A stretch of DNA of 64,000 nt from Neobacillus mesonae (lineage in GTDB: Bacteria > Bacillota > Bacilli > Bacillales > Cytobacillaceae). Where the stretch lies: assembly GCF_023715155.1 (NCBI RefSeq), contig NZ_JAMBNQ010000003.1, forward strand, positions 62,001-126,000, given 5' to 3'. Shown piece by piece: positions 17,686-26,393 of this stretch. The notes under the pieces were generated by a model, which was not told the origin of the DNA, did no database searches, and was given only the letters and a program-made list of their open reading frames with translations. A program made the translations under genes and the position numbers. Position 1 is the first letter of the stretch; each line of letters begins with the position of its first letter.

Positions 17686-18321
17686 TTAGTTTACAGATTC
17701 TTCTAAATAAACAGTTTCACCTTTCTGGATCGTACATTGTCCATTGGTTAGTTCAATCATCCAGTCACTGAAGTCCTGTACCAGGCTTTCAGTAACAAAC
17801 GTTTCAATTTCAACAATATCTAAATAATGGATTTCTTTCACTTTATGCTCTGAAGCACGAAGTTCTTTCTCAATTTTCCCAAGCCAGGTGTAATCGATTT
17901 TGACATGAATGACCTGTGTCAATTTTCTTTCGACAATCCCTGTCGTTTGAAGGCCTTCAGAAGCTGCTTTGCCATAAGCACGAATCAGGCCTCCAGCACC
18001 TAGTTTAATCCCGCCAAAGTAACGGGTGACAACGACAACGGTATCCTTGAGGTTCTTTTTCTTCAATACTTCAAGGATTGGGACACCGGCAGTACCGCTA
18101 GGTTCACCGTCATCATTCGCTTTTTGTATCTGGTTATGCTCGCCGATTAAATAGGCAGAGCAATTGTGGGTAGCATTCCAATGCTTTTTCTTAATTTCTT
18201 GAATAAATTCCTGTGCCTCAGTTTCTGTCTCTGCCCGTTTTATTTGAGCAATAAAGCGGGATTTTTGGATAATAATTTCATGTTCACCATATTCTTTAAC
18301 TGTATAGTAATTTTTCAGCAT
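17686..18321 (-). CDS. yvyE: YigZ/IMPACT family protein YvyE
   Basis: A 211-residue member of the UPF0029/IMPACT family. The conserved core DDGEPSGTAGVPIL and VVVTRYFGGIKLGAGGLIRA is intact, and a C-terminal DUF1949-type domain follows. The biochemical function is not established. I chose ATG 18321 rather than the TTG one codon upstream because AAGGAAGG is better spaced from it. It sits divergently next to degS, as in B. subtilis. Confidence 0.9.
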   Translation of the reverse strand: MLKNYYTVKEYGEHEIIIQKSRFIAQIKRAETETEAQEFIQEIKKKHWNATHNCSAYLIGEHNQIQKANDDGEPSGTAGVPILEVLKKKNLKDTVVVVTRYFGGIKLGAGGLIRAYGKAASEGLQTTGIVERKLTQVIHVKIDYTWLGKIEKELRASEHKVKEIHYLDIVEIETFVTESLVQDFSDWMIELTNGQCTIQKGETVYLEESVN

Positions 18322-18324
18322 CAA

Positions 18325-18683
18325 ATGTTCCTTCCTTTAAAATGGGATTTGACGAAGCCATGCTAAATTTGTTTAAAAACCCTGCATTTCCTTGCTTGTA
18401 CCGTTATTTATTTTATAAGATTTAAGTTGTCCGTCAAAAGTCCTGAAATTTTTTTAAAAAGTTAATGAAATATACCTTTAATATGGGTGTAAAGTTCGAA
18501 TGATATAATAGTGAAATAAAATTTAGTTATTAATGATGGGATAGTATCATTATATTATACTATGTTTTTGGTATTTTGGGCCAATAGGTAAGCGGGGTTG
18601 AGCATTTTCATTGGTACAATCTGTATATAAAGGTAAAATGTGTATTAGGCCTATAGGGAAATACCCCCCTGGAGGTAATGGGA
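18325..18683. promoter_or_regulatory. Divergent yvyE-degS promoter region
   Basis: The 359-base gap has an extended -10 promoter, TGATATAAT, at 18501-18509 pointing to degS. Downstream lies a perfect inverted repeat, ATAGTAT (18541-18547) and ATACTAT (18557-18563), in the presumed degS leader. It could be an operator or a hairpin. No obvious yvyE promoter was identified. Confidence 0.5.
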
Positions 18684-19826
18684 ATGAAATTAGAACAAAT
18701 TAAAGTTAAATCAATTGATGAAATTCGCGAGGAAATGATTGAAACCGTAACATGCAGCAAAAGTGACATTTTTCAAATTAGTGAGCAATGCCGGCAAGAT
18801 TACGAAAAGTTAACAAATGAATTAGCAGAAATCAAACAGACTATGACAAAAATTCTGGATGAGGAAGTTATTCTTCAGGCACAGGTCAATCAGGCCCGAA
18901 ACAGGCTTTCAGAGGTAAGTAGGAGATTTAAAAGTTTTACCGAAGAAGAAATCCGCGAAGCCTATGAAAAAGCACATCAGCTGCAAATGGACCTTTCGAT
19001 TAACTGGCAGTTTAAAAAACAGCTGCTGGAAAAAAGTGAGGACTTAAGCAAAAGGCTTGTCGGACTGGGTGAAACGATTGAACGGGCTGACCAGCTTATA
19101 TCACAAATTTCTGTGGTCATGAATTATTTACAAAGCGATTTAAAATATTTTGGTGAACAATATGAACATGCCAAAGCGAAGCAGGATTTTGGTCTGAAAA
19201 TTATTGAGGCTCAGGAGGAAGAACGTAAACGTCTCTCCAGGGAAATTCATGACGGCCCGGCACAAATGCTCGCAAATGTCATTGTCCGTTCTGATTTAAT
19301 TGACCGTGTCTATCGCGAAGAAGGACCGGAATCAACCTTAATGGAGATTCAAAGTTTTAAAAAGATGGTGCGATCTGCGCTTTACGAAGTCCGCAGGATT
19401 ATTTACGATTTGCGCCCAATGGCATTGGATGATTTAGGCCTTGTCCCTACGCTAAGAAAATACTTACGAACGATTGAAGAATATCATAATCAGTCCGGCA
19501 TTCAATTTGAGAATTTAGGACTGGAGGAAAGGCTGCCGGCAAAATATGAAGTTGCCCTGTTCCGGTTGATTCAAGAATCGGTGCAAAACGCATTGAAACA
19601 TGCGAATGCCTGTCAAATTAAAGTAAGGCTGGAAATAAGCAAGACGGCTGTTGATGTTCTCATTAAGGACAATGGGGTCGGTTTCGATATGAATCAGAAA
19701 AAACCGGAATCCTTTGGGATTATCGGCATGAAGGAACGGGTCGATCTGTTGAATGGGGAAATTACCTTTAATTCAAAAATCGGCAAAGGAACCGAAGTAT
19801 TTATCCGTGTTCCATTCATTAACTAA
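18684..19826 (+). CDS. degS: Sensor histidine kinase DegS
   Basis: A cytoplasmic two-component kinase of 380 residues that phosphorylates DegU and governs exoenzymes, competence and motility. An N-terminal DegS sensing region with long coiled coils (about 1-170) is followed by the HisKA_3 motif [12 protein letters not shown] and an HATPase region with [16 protein letters not shown] and [10 protein letters not shown] chose ATG 18684, not the ATG at 18678, because GGAGG lies eight bases before it. This start also places the phospho-accepting histidine at residue 189, the position known for B. subtilis DegS. degU follows. Confidence 0.96.
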   Translation: MKLEQIKVKSIDEIREEMIETVTCSKSDIFQISEQCRQDYEKLTNELAEIKQTMTKILDEEVILQAQVNQARNRLSEVSRRFKSFTEEEIREAYEKAHQLQMDLSINWQFKKQLLEKSEDLSKRLVGLGETIERADQLISQISVVMNYLQSDLKYFGEQYEHAKAKQDFGLKIIEAQEEERKRLSREIHDGPAQMLANVIVRSDLIDRVYREEGPESTLMEIQSFKKMVRSALYEVRRIIYDLRPMALDDLGLVPTLRKYLRTIEEYHNQSGIQFENLGLEERLPAKYEVALFRLIQESVQNALKHANACQIKVRLEISKTAVDVLIKDNGVGFDMNQKKPESFGIIGMKERVDLLNGEITFNSKIGKGTEVFIRVPFIN

Positions 19827-19881
19827 AAATAAAGAGAATATTTTTATGGATACATGTATAGGAAATAGGAGGGAGCAGGAA

Positions 19882-20565
19882 ATGACTACTAAAATTGTTA
19901 TTATCGATGATCACCAGCTTTTTAGAGAAGGGGTAAAACGAATATTAGAGTTTGAAAAATCGTTCCAGGTTGTAGCAGAAGGTGATGACGGTACGGAGGC
20001 TTTATCACTTGTTGAAGAACATCTTCCTGATGTGGTGATTATGGACATCAACATGCCGCAAATGAATGGTGTTGAAGCTACACGCGAACTCATTGAAAAA
20101 TATCCGAAAACAAAGGTAATCATTTTATCTATTCATGATGATGAGAACTATGTCACACATGCACTGCAAACCGGTGCCATGGGTTATCTATTAAAAGAAA
20201 TGGATGCAGATGCTTTAATTGAAGCAGTGCGTGTGGTCGCTGATGGCGGTTCATACCTCCATCCAAAGGTGACACATAATTTGGTAAATGAATATCGTAA
20301 ACTTGCTGCTGGTGCTACCCGGGGCGGTTCCTATGTGCCGGCAACAGAAATCCGCCGCCCGCTGCATTTATTAACCCGCCGTGAATGTGAAGTATTGCAA
20401 ATGCTTGCAGATGGAAAAAGCAACCGCGGAATCGGCGAGGCGCTTTACATTAGTGAAAAAACCGTTAAAAACCATGTCAGCAATATTTTACAAAAAATGA
20501 ATGTCAACGACCGTACACAGGCTGTTGTCTCCGCTATTAAAAATGGCTGGGTAGAAGTAAGGTAA
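19882..20565 (+). CDS. degU: Response regulator DegU
   Basis: A NarL/FixJ-type transcription factor of 227 residues (229 in B. subtilis). The receiver domain has the acidic pair [11 protein letters not shown] and the phospho-acceptor Asp55 in [13 protein letters not shown]. The LuxR-type helix-turn-helix is [18 protein letters not shown] with [17 protein letters not shown] chose ATG 19882 because it follows AGGAGGGAGCAGG and gives the family length; the longer frame upstream only overlaps degS. It is cotranscribed with degS and followed by a strong terminator. Confidence 0.96.
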   Translation: MTTKIVIIDDHQLFREGVKRILEFEKSFQVVAEGDDGTEALSLVEEHLPDVVIMDINMPQMNGVEATRELIEKYPKTKVIILSIHDDENYVTHALQTGAMGYLLKEMDADALIEAVRVVADGGSYLHPKVTHNLVNEYRKLAAGATRGGSYVPATEIRRPLHLLTRRECEVLQMLADGKSNRGIGEALYISEKTVKNHVSNILQKMNVNDRTQAVVSAIKNGWVEVR

Positions 20566-20579
20566 GTTCATATAAAGGG

Positions 20580-20610
20580 GCACGCAGTTCAACCGGCTGC
20601 GTGCTTTTTT
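20580..20610 (+). terminator. Terminator after degU
   Basis: GCACGCAG pairs with CTGCGTGC and is followed by six T residues. Confidence 0.9.
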
Positions 20611-20674
20611 ACAGCTGCTTTTTGCAAAAGTCGTATTTTAAGGCTTAATAATGCAATTTGTTCCTTTTTCAGCT

Positions 20675-21035
20675 AGGCTGTTTTCGTAAACTATGTTGTT
20701 ATGCCAAGAAAAGCGGTGGTTTATTCTATTTAGGAATAAGCGGACTCTGCGAAAAAGCTGGATTACAGGATAGCCCCCTTGGAAGTAAAAAAATAAGCGG
20801 AAGTTTTCCCGTTATTTGCAAAATTAAGCTTAAATAGTAAAAAATAAGCGGAGTTTTTTCCGTTATTCAATGAAAAGCACCCGATTTTAGCAGTTCAAAA
20901 TCAAATAAGGGAAATTCCTCCGTCTATTTCAGCTAATTAACATCCAATTTCTTAAATAACGGGAATTTCTACCTCTTTTTTTTGAACGAATCTTAAAAAG
21001 GGTGCAAAAAGCAACAATCTTTTAGAAAAGAGCCT
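20675..21035. repeat. MITE-like element with terminal inverted repeats
   Basis: The ends are imperfect inverted repeats of about 27 bases. The left end reads AGGCTGTTTTCGTAAACTAT. The right end, read on the other strand, is AGGCTCTTTTCTAAAAGATT. TGTTG follows the TAT or AT ending in both, and about 19 of 27 positions match. Inside are two AATAAGCGGA..TTCCGTTATT-type units 51 bases apart (20792, 20843), with a related AATAAGCGGA at 20735 and a diverged AAATAACGGG near 20955. No coding sequence is present. This fills most of the 525-base gap between degU and degV. Its mobility is inferred from structure only. Confidence 0.45.
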
Positions 21036-21090
21036 TCAGCTAAAATATTAAACAAGTATGGTTAGTTGAAAAAGACAAGGATGGATAGCA

Positions 21091-21930
21091 ATGAAAACGG
21101 CAATTGTTACCGATAGTACCGCGTACATTCCGATAAAAATGCTTGAAAAGTGGAATATATATATGATCCCGTTGAATGTAATTTTTGGAAACGAGGTCTA
21201 TCAAGAAGAAATTGATATTACATGGAACCAGTTTTACGAAGAGGTTAAGACCAAGGATCTGCCTACCACTTCCCAGCCGCCAATCGGCCAATTTGTTGAG
21301 CTGTTTGAGAATTTGGCCAAGGAGTATGATGCCGTCATCAGTATTCATCTCTCGAGCGGCATAAGCGGTACCTATCAAGGAGCAGTCACGGCCGGCAAAA
21401 TGGTGGAAGACATAAAGGTATATGCGTTTGATTCGGAAATCAGCTGTATGGTTCAAGGATTTTATGCATTGGAAGCGGCCGAATGGGCACAAAGGGGAGA
21501 GAACCCCGAAGCGATCATTGCCCGTTTGGAAGAGTTGAAGAAGTCCGCCCGTGCTTATTTTATGGTTGATGACCTATCCCATCTCCAGCGCGGCGGCCGG
21601 CTATCCGGAGCAGCCGCCTTCATTGGCAGTTTGCTCCAGGTAAAGCCGCTCTTGCATTTTGAAAATAAAGTGATTGTTCCATTTGAAAAAATCCGTACAC
21701 GAAAAAAGGCATTAAAACGAATCGCCGATTTATTAGGCGAGGACGCATCCAGCGGCGAACAATACCGCGCTGTTATTATTCACGCCAACCGTGAAGAAGA
21801 GGCAAATGAATGGCGAAAAGAACTAGCTGCATTATATCCGAATGTTGAGTTTTCCATTGGCTATTTCGGAGCAGTGATCGGCACACATCTAGGAGAAGGC
21901 TCCATGGGAATGGGCTGGATGAAAAAATAA
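21091..21930 (+). CDS. degV: DegV family fatty-acid-binding protein
   Basis: A 279-residue DegV protein. The family binds fatty acids, and members (FakB) hand them to a fatty acid kinase. The N-terminal IVTDSTAYIP, the TSQPPIGQFVELFE loop, SSGISGTYQGAV and the C-terminal FGAVIGTHLGEGSMGMGW are all typical. The start is ATG after an AAGGATGG site. It occupies the position of yviA/degV after degSU in B. subtilis, but here a repeat element separates it from degU. Its specific ligand is unknown. Confidence 0.9.
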   Translation: MKTAIVTDSTAYIPIKMLEKWNIYMIPLNVIFGNEVYQEEIDITWNQFYEEVKTKDLPTTSQPPIGQFVELFENLAKEYDAVISIHLSSGISGTYQGAVTAGKMVEDIKVYAFDSEISCMVQGFYALEAAEWAQRGENPEAIIARLEELKKSARAYFMVDDLSHLQRGGRLSGAAAFIGSLLQVKPLLHFENKVIVPFEKIRTRKKALKRIADLLGEDASSGEQYRAVIIHANREEEANEWRKELAALYPNVEFSIGYFGAVIGTHLGEGSMGMGWMKK

Positions 21931-21947
21931 AATTGGTTGACCTTTTG

Positions 21948-21988
21948 GACCATTCCGGCCTTTTTGGCTGGAATGGTCTTTAGTTTAT
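21948..21988 (+). terminator. Terminator after degV
   Basis: GACCATTCCGGCC pairs with GGCTGGAATGGTC and is followed by a T-rich tail. Confidence 0.85.
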
Positions 21989-22000
21989 ACGGGGGCGCGG

Positions 22001-22260
22001 GGACTCCGCGGAATTAATGTGAAAACCGGCGGAATACCGGAGCAGTTCCGCGGGATTTTATCAGAAACCCGCGGAATCCAACAAAAGTACCGGGGGCAAG
22101 GCGCACTCCCAAGGAAAGCTGCCCACTGGGAAGGCGTCCGGCGGAAATAATGAGAAACTCCGCGGAATAAGGAAGAAAATCGGCGGAAAAAACGCAAAAA
22201 TCGGCGGAATACCGGAGCGGACCCGCGGGATTCCATCCAAACCCCGCGGAATCCCTTATT
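22001..22260. repeat. 21-bp phased GCGGAA array
   Basis: GCGG(A/G)A cores start at 22008, 22029, 22050 and 22071, and again at 22141, 22162, 22183, 22204, 22225 and 22246. The spacing is exactly 21 bases within each block. The stretch between the blocks is diverged and shifts the phase by seven. Bases between the cores vary, but many units end in CC or CG, giving CCGCGGAA-like palindromic centres. The array keeps frames open on the minus strand only because 21 is a multiple of three. It fills the degV-NERD gap. Confidence 0.8.
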
Positions 22261-22361
22261 ATCAATCGAATCAACCAACACAATATAATCGAAAAAATTC
22301 AACATTCTTTGGAGGAATTCCACAAGTTTTGTAGAATATTATCAAAAACTAAACGGAAAGA

Positions 22362-23261
22362 GTGATGATTTCATTGATTTTAAAAGAATTGGCTCCTCCG
22401 CAAAGACTTCTAAAGACACAAGCACTTAAACGACGTCTCATCCCTGGTCATGTAAAGCATCCTGAAATTGAAAACAGTCTGGCAAGAAGAAAAGCTGGAT
22501 ATTGGGGAGAAAGAATCTTAAGCCAATACCTGAAACAGCTTCCCCATGACAAATACCACATCATTCATGACCTCCATTTAGAACTCAATGGTTTCCGCTT
22601 GCAAATCGATCACCTATTACTTTCTCAAAACTTTATTCTCCTCATTGAATCTAAAAACATCCAAGGTACGTTATTTTTCGATGATAAATTTAATCAACTT
22701 ATCCGCCATAATGATGATGGAACAGAAGAAGTGTTTGAGGATCCGCGGGTACAGGCAAGATGGCACCGGGTTCTCTTAGAAAAGTGGCTCAATCAAAAAG
22801 GATTTCATATGCTTCCCATTGATTTTCTCATCTTCTTTGCCAGTAATAAAACGATTTTAAAAACCCATTCCTCAACCATAAGAGATGCTCAAAAGATTTG
22901 CAAAGCCCGAGATATTTTTAATAAGATTTATAGTTTAGAAAGGCAATATAATGGTAAAAAAATTAGGTATGAATCGCTGATAGATATAGGGAAACTGCTC
23001 TTAAACCAGCATGTCCCCGAAATAATTGATATTTTAAAGGAATATGGGATTGTGGAAAAAGATATTTTGCTGGGTGTCCGGTGCCCTTATTGTTCCTATA
23101 TTCCAATGTGGTATGAAAAAGGAAAATGGAGATGCCCGTCCTGCCATACTCTTACTTTTTCTCATGAAACTTTCCGCGAGGCCATTCATGATTATTGCTG
23201 CTTATACAAACCAACGATCACCAACTCAAAGTTCCGCCATTTTCTTTTTGTTCCCATCTAA
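22362..23261 (+). CDS. NERD domain protein with C-terminal zinc ribbon
   Basis: A 299-residue protein of unknown cellular role. The nuclease-related NERD domain (about residues 40-160) has RKAGYWGERILSQYL, an acidic-hydrophobic strand in FRLQIDHLLLS and FILLIESKNIQG, resembling the D-(E/Q)xK pattern of restriction-like nucleases. The C-terminus carries two CxxC pairs (VRCPYCSYIP and RWRCPSCH-like WRCPSCHTL), a zinc ribbon. The start is GTG 22362 or ATG 22365, with a weak GGAAAG site. It sits between degV and comFA, where B. subtilis has no such gene. A link to DNA uptake is possible but unproven. Confidence 0.75.
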   Translation: MMISLILKELAPPQRLLKTQALKRRLIPGHVKHPEIENSLARRKAGYWGERILSQYLKQLPHDKYHIIHDLHLELNGFRLQIDHLLLSQNFILLIESKNIQGTLFFDDKFNQLIRHNDDGTEEVFEDPRVQARWHRVLLEKWLNQKGFHMLPIDFLIFFASNKTILKTHSSTIRDAQKICKARDIFNKIYSLERQYNGKKIRYESLIDIGKLLLNQHVPEIIDILKEYGIVEKDILLGVRCPYCSYIPMWYEKGKWRCPSCHTLTFSHETFREAIHDYCCLYKPTITNSKFRHFLFVPI

Positions 23262-23345
23262 TCATATCGCCCAGAAGAAGCTGCGTTCACTTCATCTTCC
23301 ATTTACAGGAACTACTAGAAATAGAGTATATTCTTTTACACCCCA

Positions 23346-23357
23346 GGAGGTACCTCC
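23346..23357 (+). promoter_or_regulatory. Palindromic ribosome binding site of comFA
   Basis: GGAGGTACCTCC is a perfect 12-base palindrome that ends at the base before the comFA ATG. The Shine-Dalgarno GGAGG can therefore pair with CCTCC, either in a tiny GGAG/CTCC hairpin or between two transcripts. Confidence 0.6.
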
Positions 23358-24848
23358 ATGCGATTCCGAATAGAAAATAATAAACTTATAGCTGGAAAAA
23401 GTTTTGCCCCAAATTCGCTAAGAATCTCCCAGTTCAATATTATCCCCCAGCCGCCGCTCAATCCTAATTTTTCATTTAATCCGGAACTTCAAAAGCTTCT
23501 CATTGGAAAACAGCTTCTAATAGATGACCTCCCATATCAGCTTGAAGAAATTCAAAATCATTATGATCATGGATACATTACTTTTCGAAAAGGGATAGAG
23601 TATGCTGGAAAAACGCCGGTCTGTGCCAGATGCGGGAATAACGAGCAGCAATGGTTTGCAATCTATCCATGTACTCGCTGCGGAGAAGACTGTCTCTATT
23701 GCCGAAAATGTCTGATGATGGGGAGAATCAGCGAGTGTACACCATTAATTGGCTGGAATGGTCCGGCACCTGACAGCTCACTGCCCTCAAAAATGTTGGA
23801 GTGGCAGGGGACATTATCTCAAGGACAATTGGAAGCTTCAGAACGGGTCAAAAATGCTATTCTGCAAAATAAAGAGTGGCTTATCTGGGCGGTTTGCGGG
23901 GCGGGGAAGACAGAGGTTCTATTCGCTGGGATTGAGGCAGGTCTTGCTGCGAATAAACGGCTTTGCATCGCTGCTCCCAGAACAGATGTCGTTCTTGAAC
24001 TGACACCTCGGTTAAAAGCCGCTTTCCCGAACATCTTGGTGGCCTCGCTTTATAGCGGCAGCACAGACCGTCACCTGTATGCTCCGCTGACTATTGCTAC
24101 CACACACCAGCTGCAAAGATTTTACCATGCGTTTGATGCCATCATTTTAGATGAGGTCGACGCTTTTCCATATACGGTGGAGGAATCCCTTCAGCAAGCT
24201 GTGATTCAGGCCCGTAAACAAGAATCAGCGATGATTTACCTTACTGCCACCCCGAATGCCAAGTGGCAGAAAGAATGTCTTTCCGGAAAAAGAGCTTATA
24301 CCACCATTCCTGCCCGGTTTCACCGCCATCCATTGCCTATTCCTGAATTCACCTGGTGCGGCAACTGGCAAAAACGGCTAAAGAAGAACAAGCTTCCGCC
24401 CAATATCCTAACATGGATTAAAAAGCGGCTTGATGAAGGCAAGCAGGCGCTGATATTTTTCCCGCATATTCCCCTCATGGAAAAAGCTCTCCCTGTTTTA
24501 TGGGCGTTAACTCCAAATATTGAAGCTGTACATGCTGAAGACCCTGAACGGAAGGAAAAAGTCCAAAAGATGCGGTCGAAAGAAATAGCTTTGCTGCTGA
24601 CTACAACTATTCTCGAGCGGGGTGTCACGTTTCCTGCAATTGATGTTGCAGTTGTAGGGGCGGAGGACGGCATTTTTTTAGAAAGTGCTTTGGTACAGAT
24701 TGCAGGCAGGGCAGGAAGGAGCAAGGACCATCCAACTGGAGCGGTGACGTTTTTTCACTACGGCAAAACAGAAGCCATGATTAAGGCAAGGAGGCAGATT
24801 ATGAGTATGAACCGGGAAGGGGTCAAGCGTGGGTTGATTGACCTGTGA
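23358..24848 (+). CDS. comFA: Competence DNA-uptake ATPase ComFA
   Basis: A 496-residue DEAD-type helicase-like ATPase that drives single-stranded DNA through the ComEC channel during transformation. A zinc-binding region with four CxxC pairs (CARCGNN..CTRCGEDCLYCRKC) is followed by Walker A AVCGAGKTE, Walker B ILDEVDAF, TATPNAKW and the helicase C-terminal motifs TTTILERGVTFP and QIAGRAGRS. The length is slightly above B. subtilis ComFA (463). No ComK box was recognised immediately upstream. comFB is missing, and comFC follows after 34 bases. Confidence 0.95.
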   Translation: MRFRIENNKLIAGKSFAPNSLRISQFNIIPQPPLNPNFSFNPELQKLLIGKQLLIDDLPYQLEEIQNHYDHGYITFRKGIEYAGKTPVCARCGNNEQQWFAIYPCTRCGEDCLYCRKCLMMGRISECTPLIGWNGPAPDSSLPSKMLEWQGTLSQGQLEASERVKNAILQNKEWLIWAVCGAGKTEVLFAGIEAGLAANKRLCIAAPRTDVVLELTPRLKAAFPNILVASLYSGSTDRHLYAPLTIATTHQLQRFYHAFDAIILDEVDAFPYTVEESLQQAVIQARKQESAMIYLTATPNAKWQKECLSGKRAYTTIPARFHRHPLPIPEFTWCGNWQKRLKKNKLPPNILTWIKKRLDEGKQALIFFPHIPLMEKALPVLWALTPNIEAVHAEDPERKEKVQKMRSKEIALLLTTTILERGVTFPAIDVAVVGAEDGIFLESALVQIAGRAGRSKDHPTGAVTFFHYGKTEAMIKARRQIMSMNREGVKRGLIDL

Positions 24849-24882
24849 ACATTTTATTAAATCAAATAGAGAGAGGTCCCAA

Positions 24883-25599
24883 ATGAAATTATTTCAGCAA
24901 AATCACTGTCTAATCTGCCACCAAGCAATCCTGCCTGACGTTGGCTGGCAAGCCATTTTTTCCATTGAAAAAGAGCAGTTAATTTGCAAAGAATGTGAAA
25001 GAAAGTTTGAAAAAATAGATGGGGAAACCTGCCGAATCTGCAGCCGTCCATTACATTTATTAGAAGAAAAATTCCGTCATGGTGACTTGTGCCATGATTG
25101 TTTTAGGTGGGAAGGGGATGAAGAGTGGAAGGGGTTTTTAACAGAAAATCACTCTCTATTTCTTTACAATGATTTTTTGAAAAAAGTTATGGCCAAGTTC
25201 AAATTCCGTGGAGATTATATCCTGGCAAGGGGATTTGCCCTTTATGTCAAGGAATTGGTAAAAAATGTGGATACCGATTTGTTTGTGCCCATCCCGCTAA
25301 GTGAAGAAAGGTTATATGAACGAGGATTTAATCAGGCAGCGGCAGTTCTCCGGGAGGCAGACCTTCCTTCATCGGAAATTCTGACCCGCATCCACTCTGA
25401 AAAACAATCAAAAAAATCTAGAAACGAACGGATTCATCTGCCGCAAGTATTCAATCTTAAACACAATGCTGACATTCAAGGTAAAAAAATCATTCTAATT
25501 GATGATATCTACACCACTGGTTCCACTTTGAGACACGCAGCAAAACTTTTAAAACAAGCAGGGGCAGAAAGTATCCATTCTTTGACGATTGCCCGATAA
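24883..25599 (+). CDS. comFC: Competence phosphoribosyltransferase-like protein ComFC
   Basis: A 238-residue ComF-family protein required for DNA uptake. It has an N-terminal zinc finger with four cysteine pairs (CLICH, CKECE, CRICS, CHDC) and a phosphoribosyltransferase fold with the PRPP motif IILIDDIYTTGST. VPIPLSEERLYERGFNQA is also family-typical. I chose ATG 24883 behind GAGAGAGG; the longer frame upstream starts within comFA without a site. It forms an operon with comFA. Confidence 0.93.
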   Translation: MKLFQQNHCLICHQAILPDVGWQAIFSIEKEQLICKECERKFEKIDGETCRICSRPLHLLEEKFRHGDLCHDCFRWEGDEEWKGFLTENHSLFLYNDFLKKVMAKFKFRGDYILARGFALYVKELVKNVDTDLFVPIPLSEERLYERGFNQAAAVLREADLPSSEILTRIHSEKQSKKSRNERIHLPQVFNLKHNADIQGKKIILIDDIYTTGSTLRHAAKLLKQAGAESIHSLTIAR

Positions 25600-25609
25600 A
25601 GTCTGAAAA

Positions 25610-25642
25610 GGCGGCATCCTTAAAGCTTGCCGCCAACGTTTT
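25610..25642. terminator. Bidirectional terminator between comFC and coat gene
   Basis: GGCGGCA pairs with TGCCGCC. A-rich sequence precedes it and T-rich sequence follows, so it can serve both converging genes. Confidence 0.75.
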
Positions 25643-26136
25643 TAATATCTCATTTTCAGGGCTTTATTTGCGTTTTCCATATCATGGCCGAGCATGCGGC
25701 CTAAGTCGTAAGCAGGATAATAGCCGTGTTTATGCATATAATGAAATACTCTTGCATGGCCTTCGATGGCTCCGGTCAGCTGTCTTGTAAAGGTTTGGCG
25801 TAAAGCAGGAGTGGCTGTTTCAGTGATTGCTGCAGCAAGGTTCCGTACCAAAGTTTTAGATAGAGCAAGCAGATCTGCAGCGAAAAATCCAAGATCCTCG
25901 CGTTCATCATCTTCACGGGCTTGATAGCCCTGGGCCTGCGGATAAAACTTTAACAGTTCGTTAAGGTTTCTCTCAAGGTCGGTGATACATTTTCTATATA
26001 GTTCCTTTAGCTCATGGTCAGTAACTCTGTTTATGGACATTTTTAGTTTCATCAGCCCGGTCGATTGGAAAGCAACCATTTCATGCAGTTCCATTGTCTC
26101 ATGCCAGGCCAGTAATTTTCTCTCTTCTTGATTCAT
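25642..26136 (-). CDS. CotF-like spore coat protein
   Basis: A 164-residue, mostly helical protein. LLAWHETMELHEMVAFQS at the start and the helical region RKCITDLERNLNELLKFYP resemble coat F domain proteins of Bacillus, which are ferritin-like bundles in the spore coat. The C-terminus GYYPAYDLGRMLGHDMENA is rich in Tyr and Met. The start is ATG with an AAGGAGGG site on the minus strand. Its presence supports a spore-forming host. The family is likely; the individual name is unknown. Confidence 0.7.
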   Translation of the reverse strand: MNQEERKLLAWHETMELHEMVAFQSTGLMKLKMSINRVTDHELKELYRKCITDLERNLNELLKFYPQAQGYQAREDDEREDLGFFAADLLALSKTLVRNLAAAITETATPALRQTFTRQLTGAIEGHARVFHYMHKHGYYPAYDLGRMLGHDMENANKALKMRY

Positions 26137-26324
26137 GAAGGGCCCTCCTTTTTCTTCATTCGCATTTACTATATTCCATAGGCACTTTCATGGAAACTTG
26201 TCCCAATTTATTTTAAAATAAAAGAGAAGAAAGCAGTAACATATGTTCTTCTCATCAAACACGGTGCTGTGTATTTCACTATATGCCTGATGTTTTTGTC
26301 ATTATTTCGACTAAATTTACTCGA

Positions 26325-26357
26325 GTTAGCAGGAGAAACATAGGGTAAAATAGAAAT
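26325..26357 (+). promoter_or_regulatory. Possible sigma-B and sigma-H promoters of hpf
   Basis: GTTAGC (26325-26330) and GGGTAA (26343-26348), 12 bases apart, resemble a sigma-B promoter. AGGAGAA (26331-26337) and TAGAAAT (26351-26357), 13 apart, resemble sigma-H. The B. subtilis orthologue yvyD is known to use both factors. The matches here are imperfect. Confidence 0.4.
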
Positions 26358-26393
26358 GTAAATACATAGCCTTAAAAAAGGAGGAGTCCACAG

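Noticed and set aside
21985..22323. Two overlapping minus-strand open frames rich in Arg, Phe and Pro
   Set aside because: They are open only because the 21-bp repeat is a multiple of three. Both frames read the same repeats, and neither has a ribosome binding site or a family.
23262..23357. ComK boxes before comFA
   Set aside because: No pair of AAAA-N5-TTTT motifs could be found in this gap, so control by ComK is not supported here, although expected from B. subtilis.
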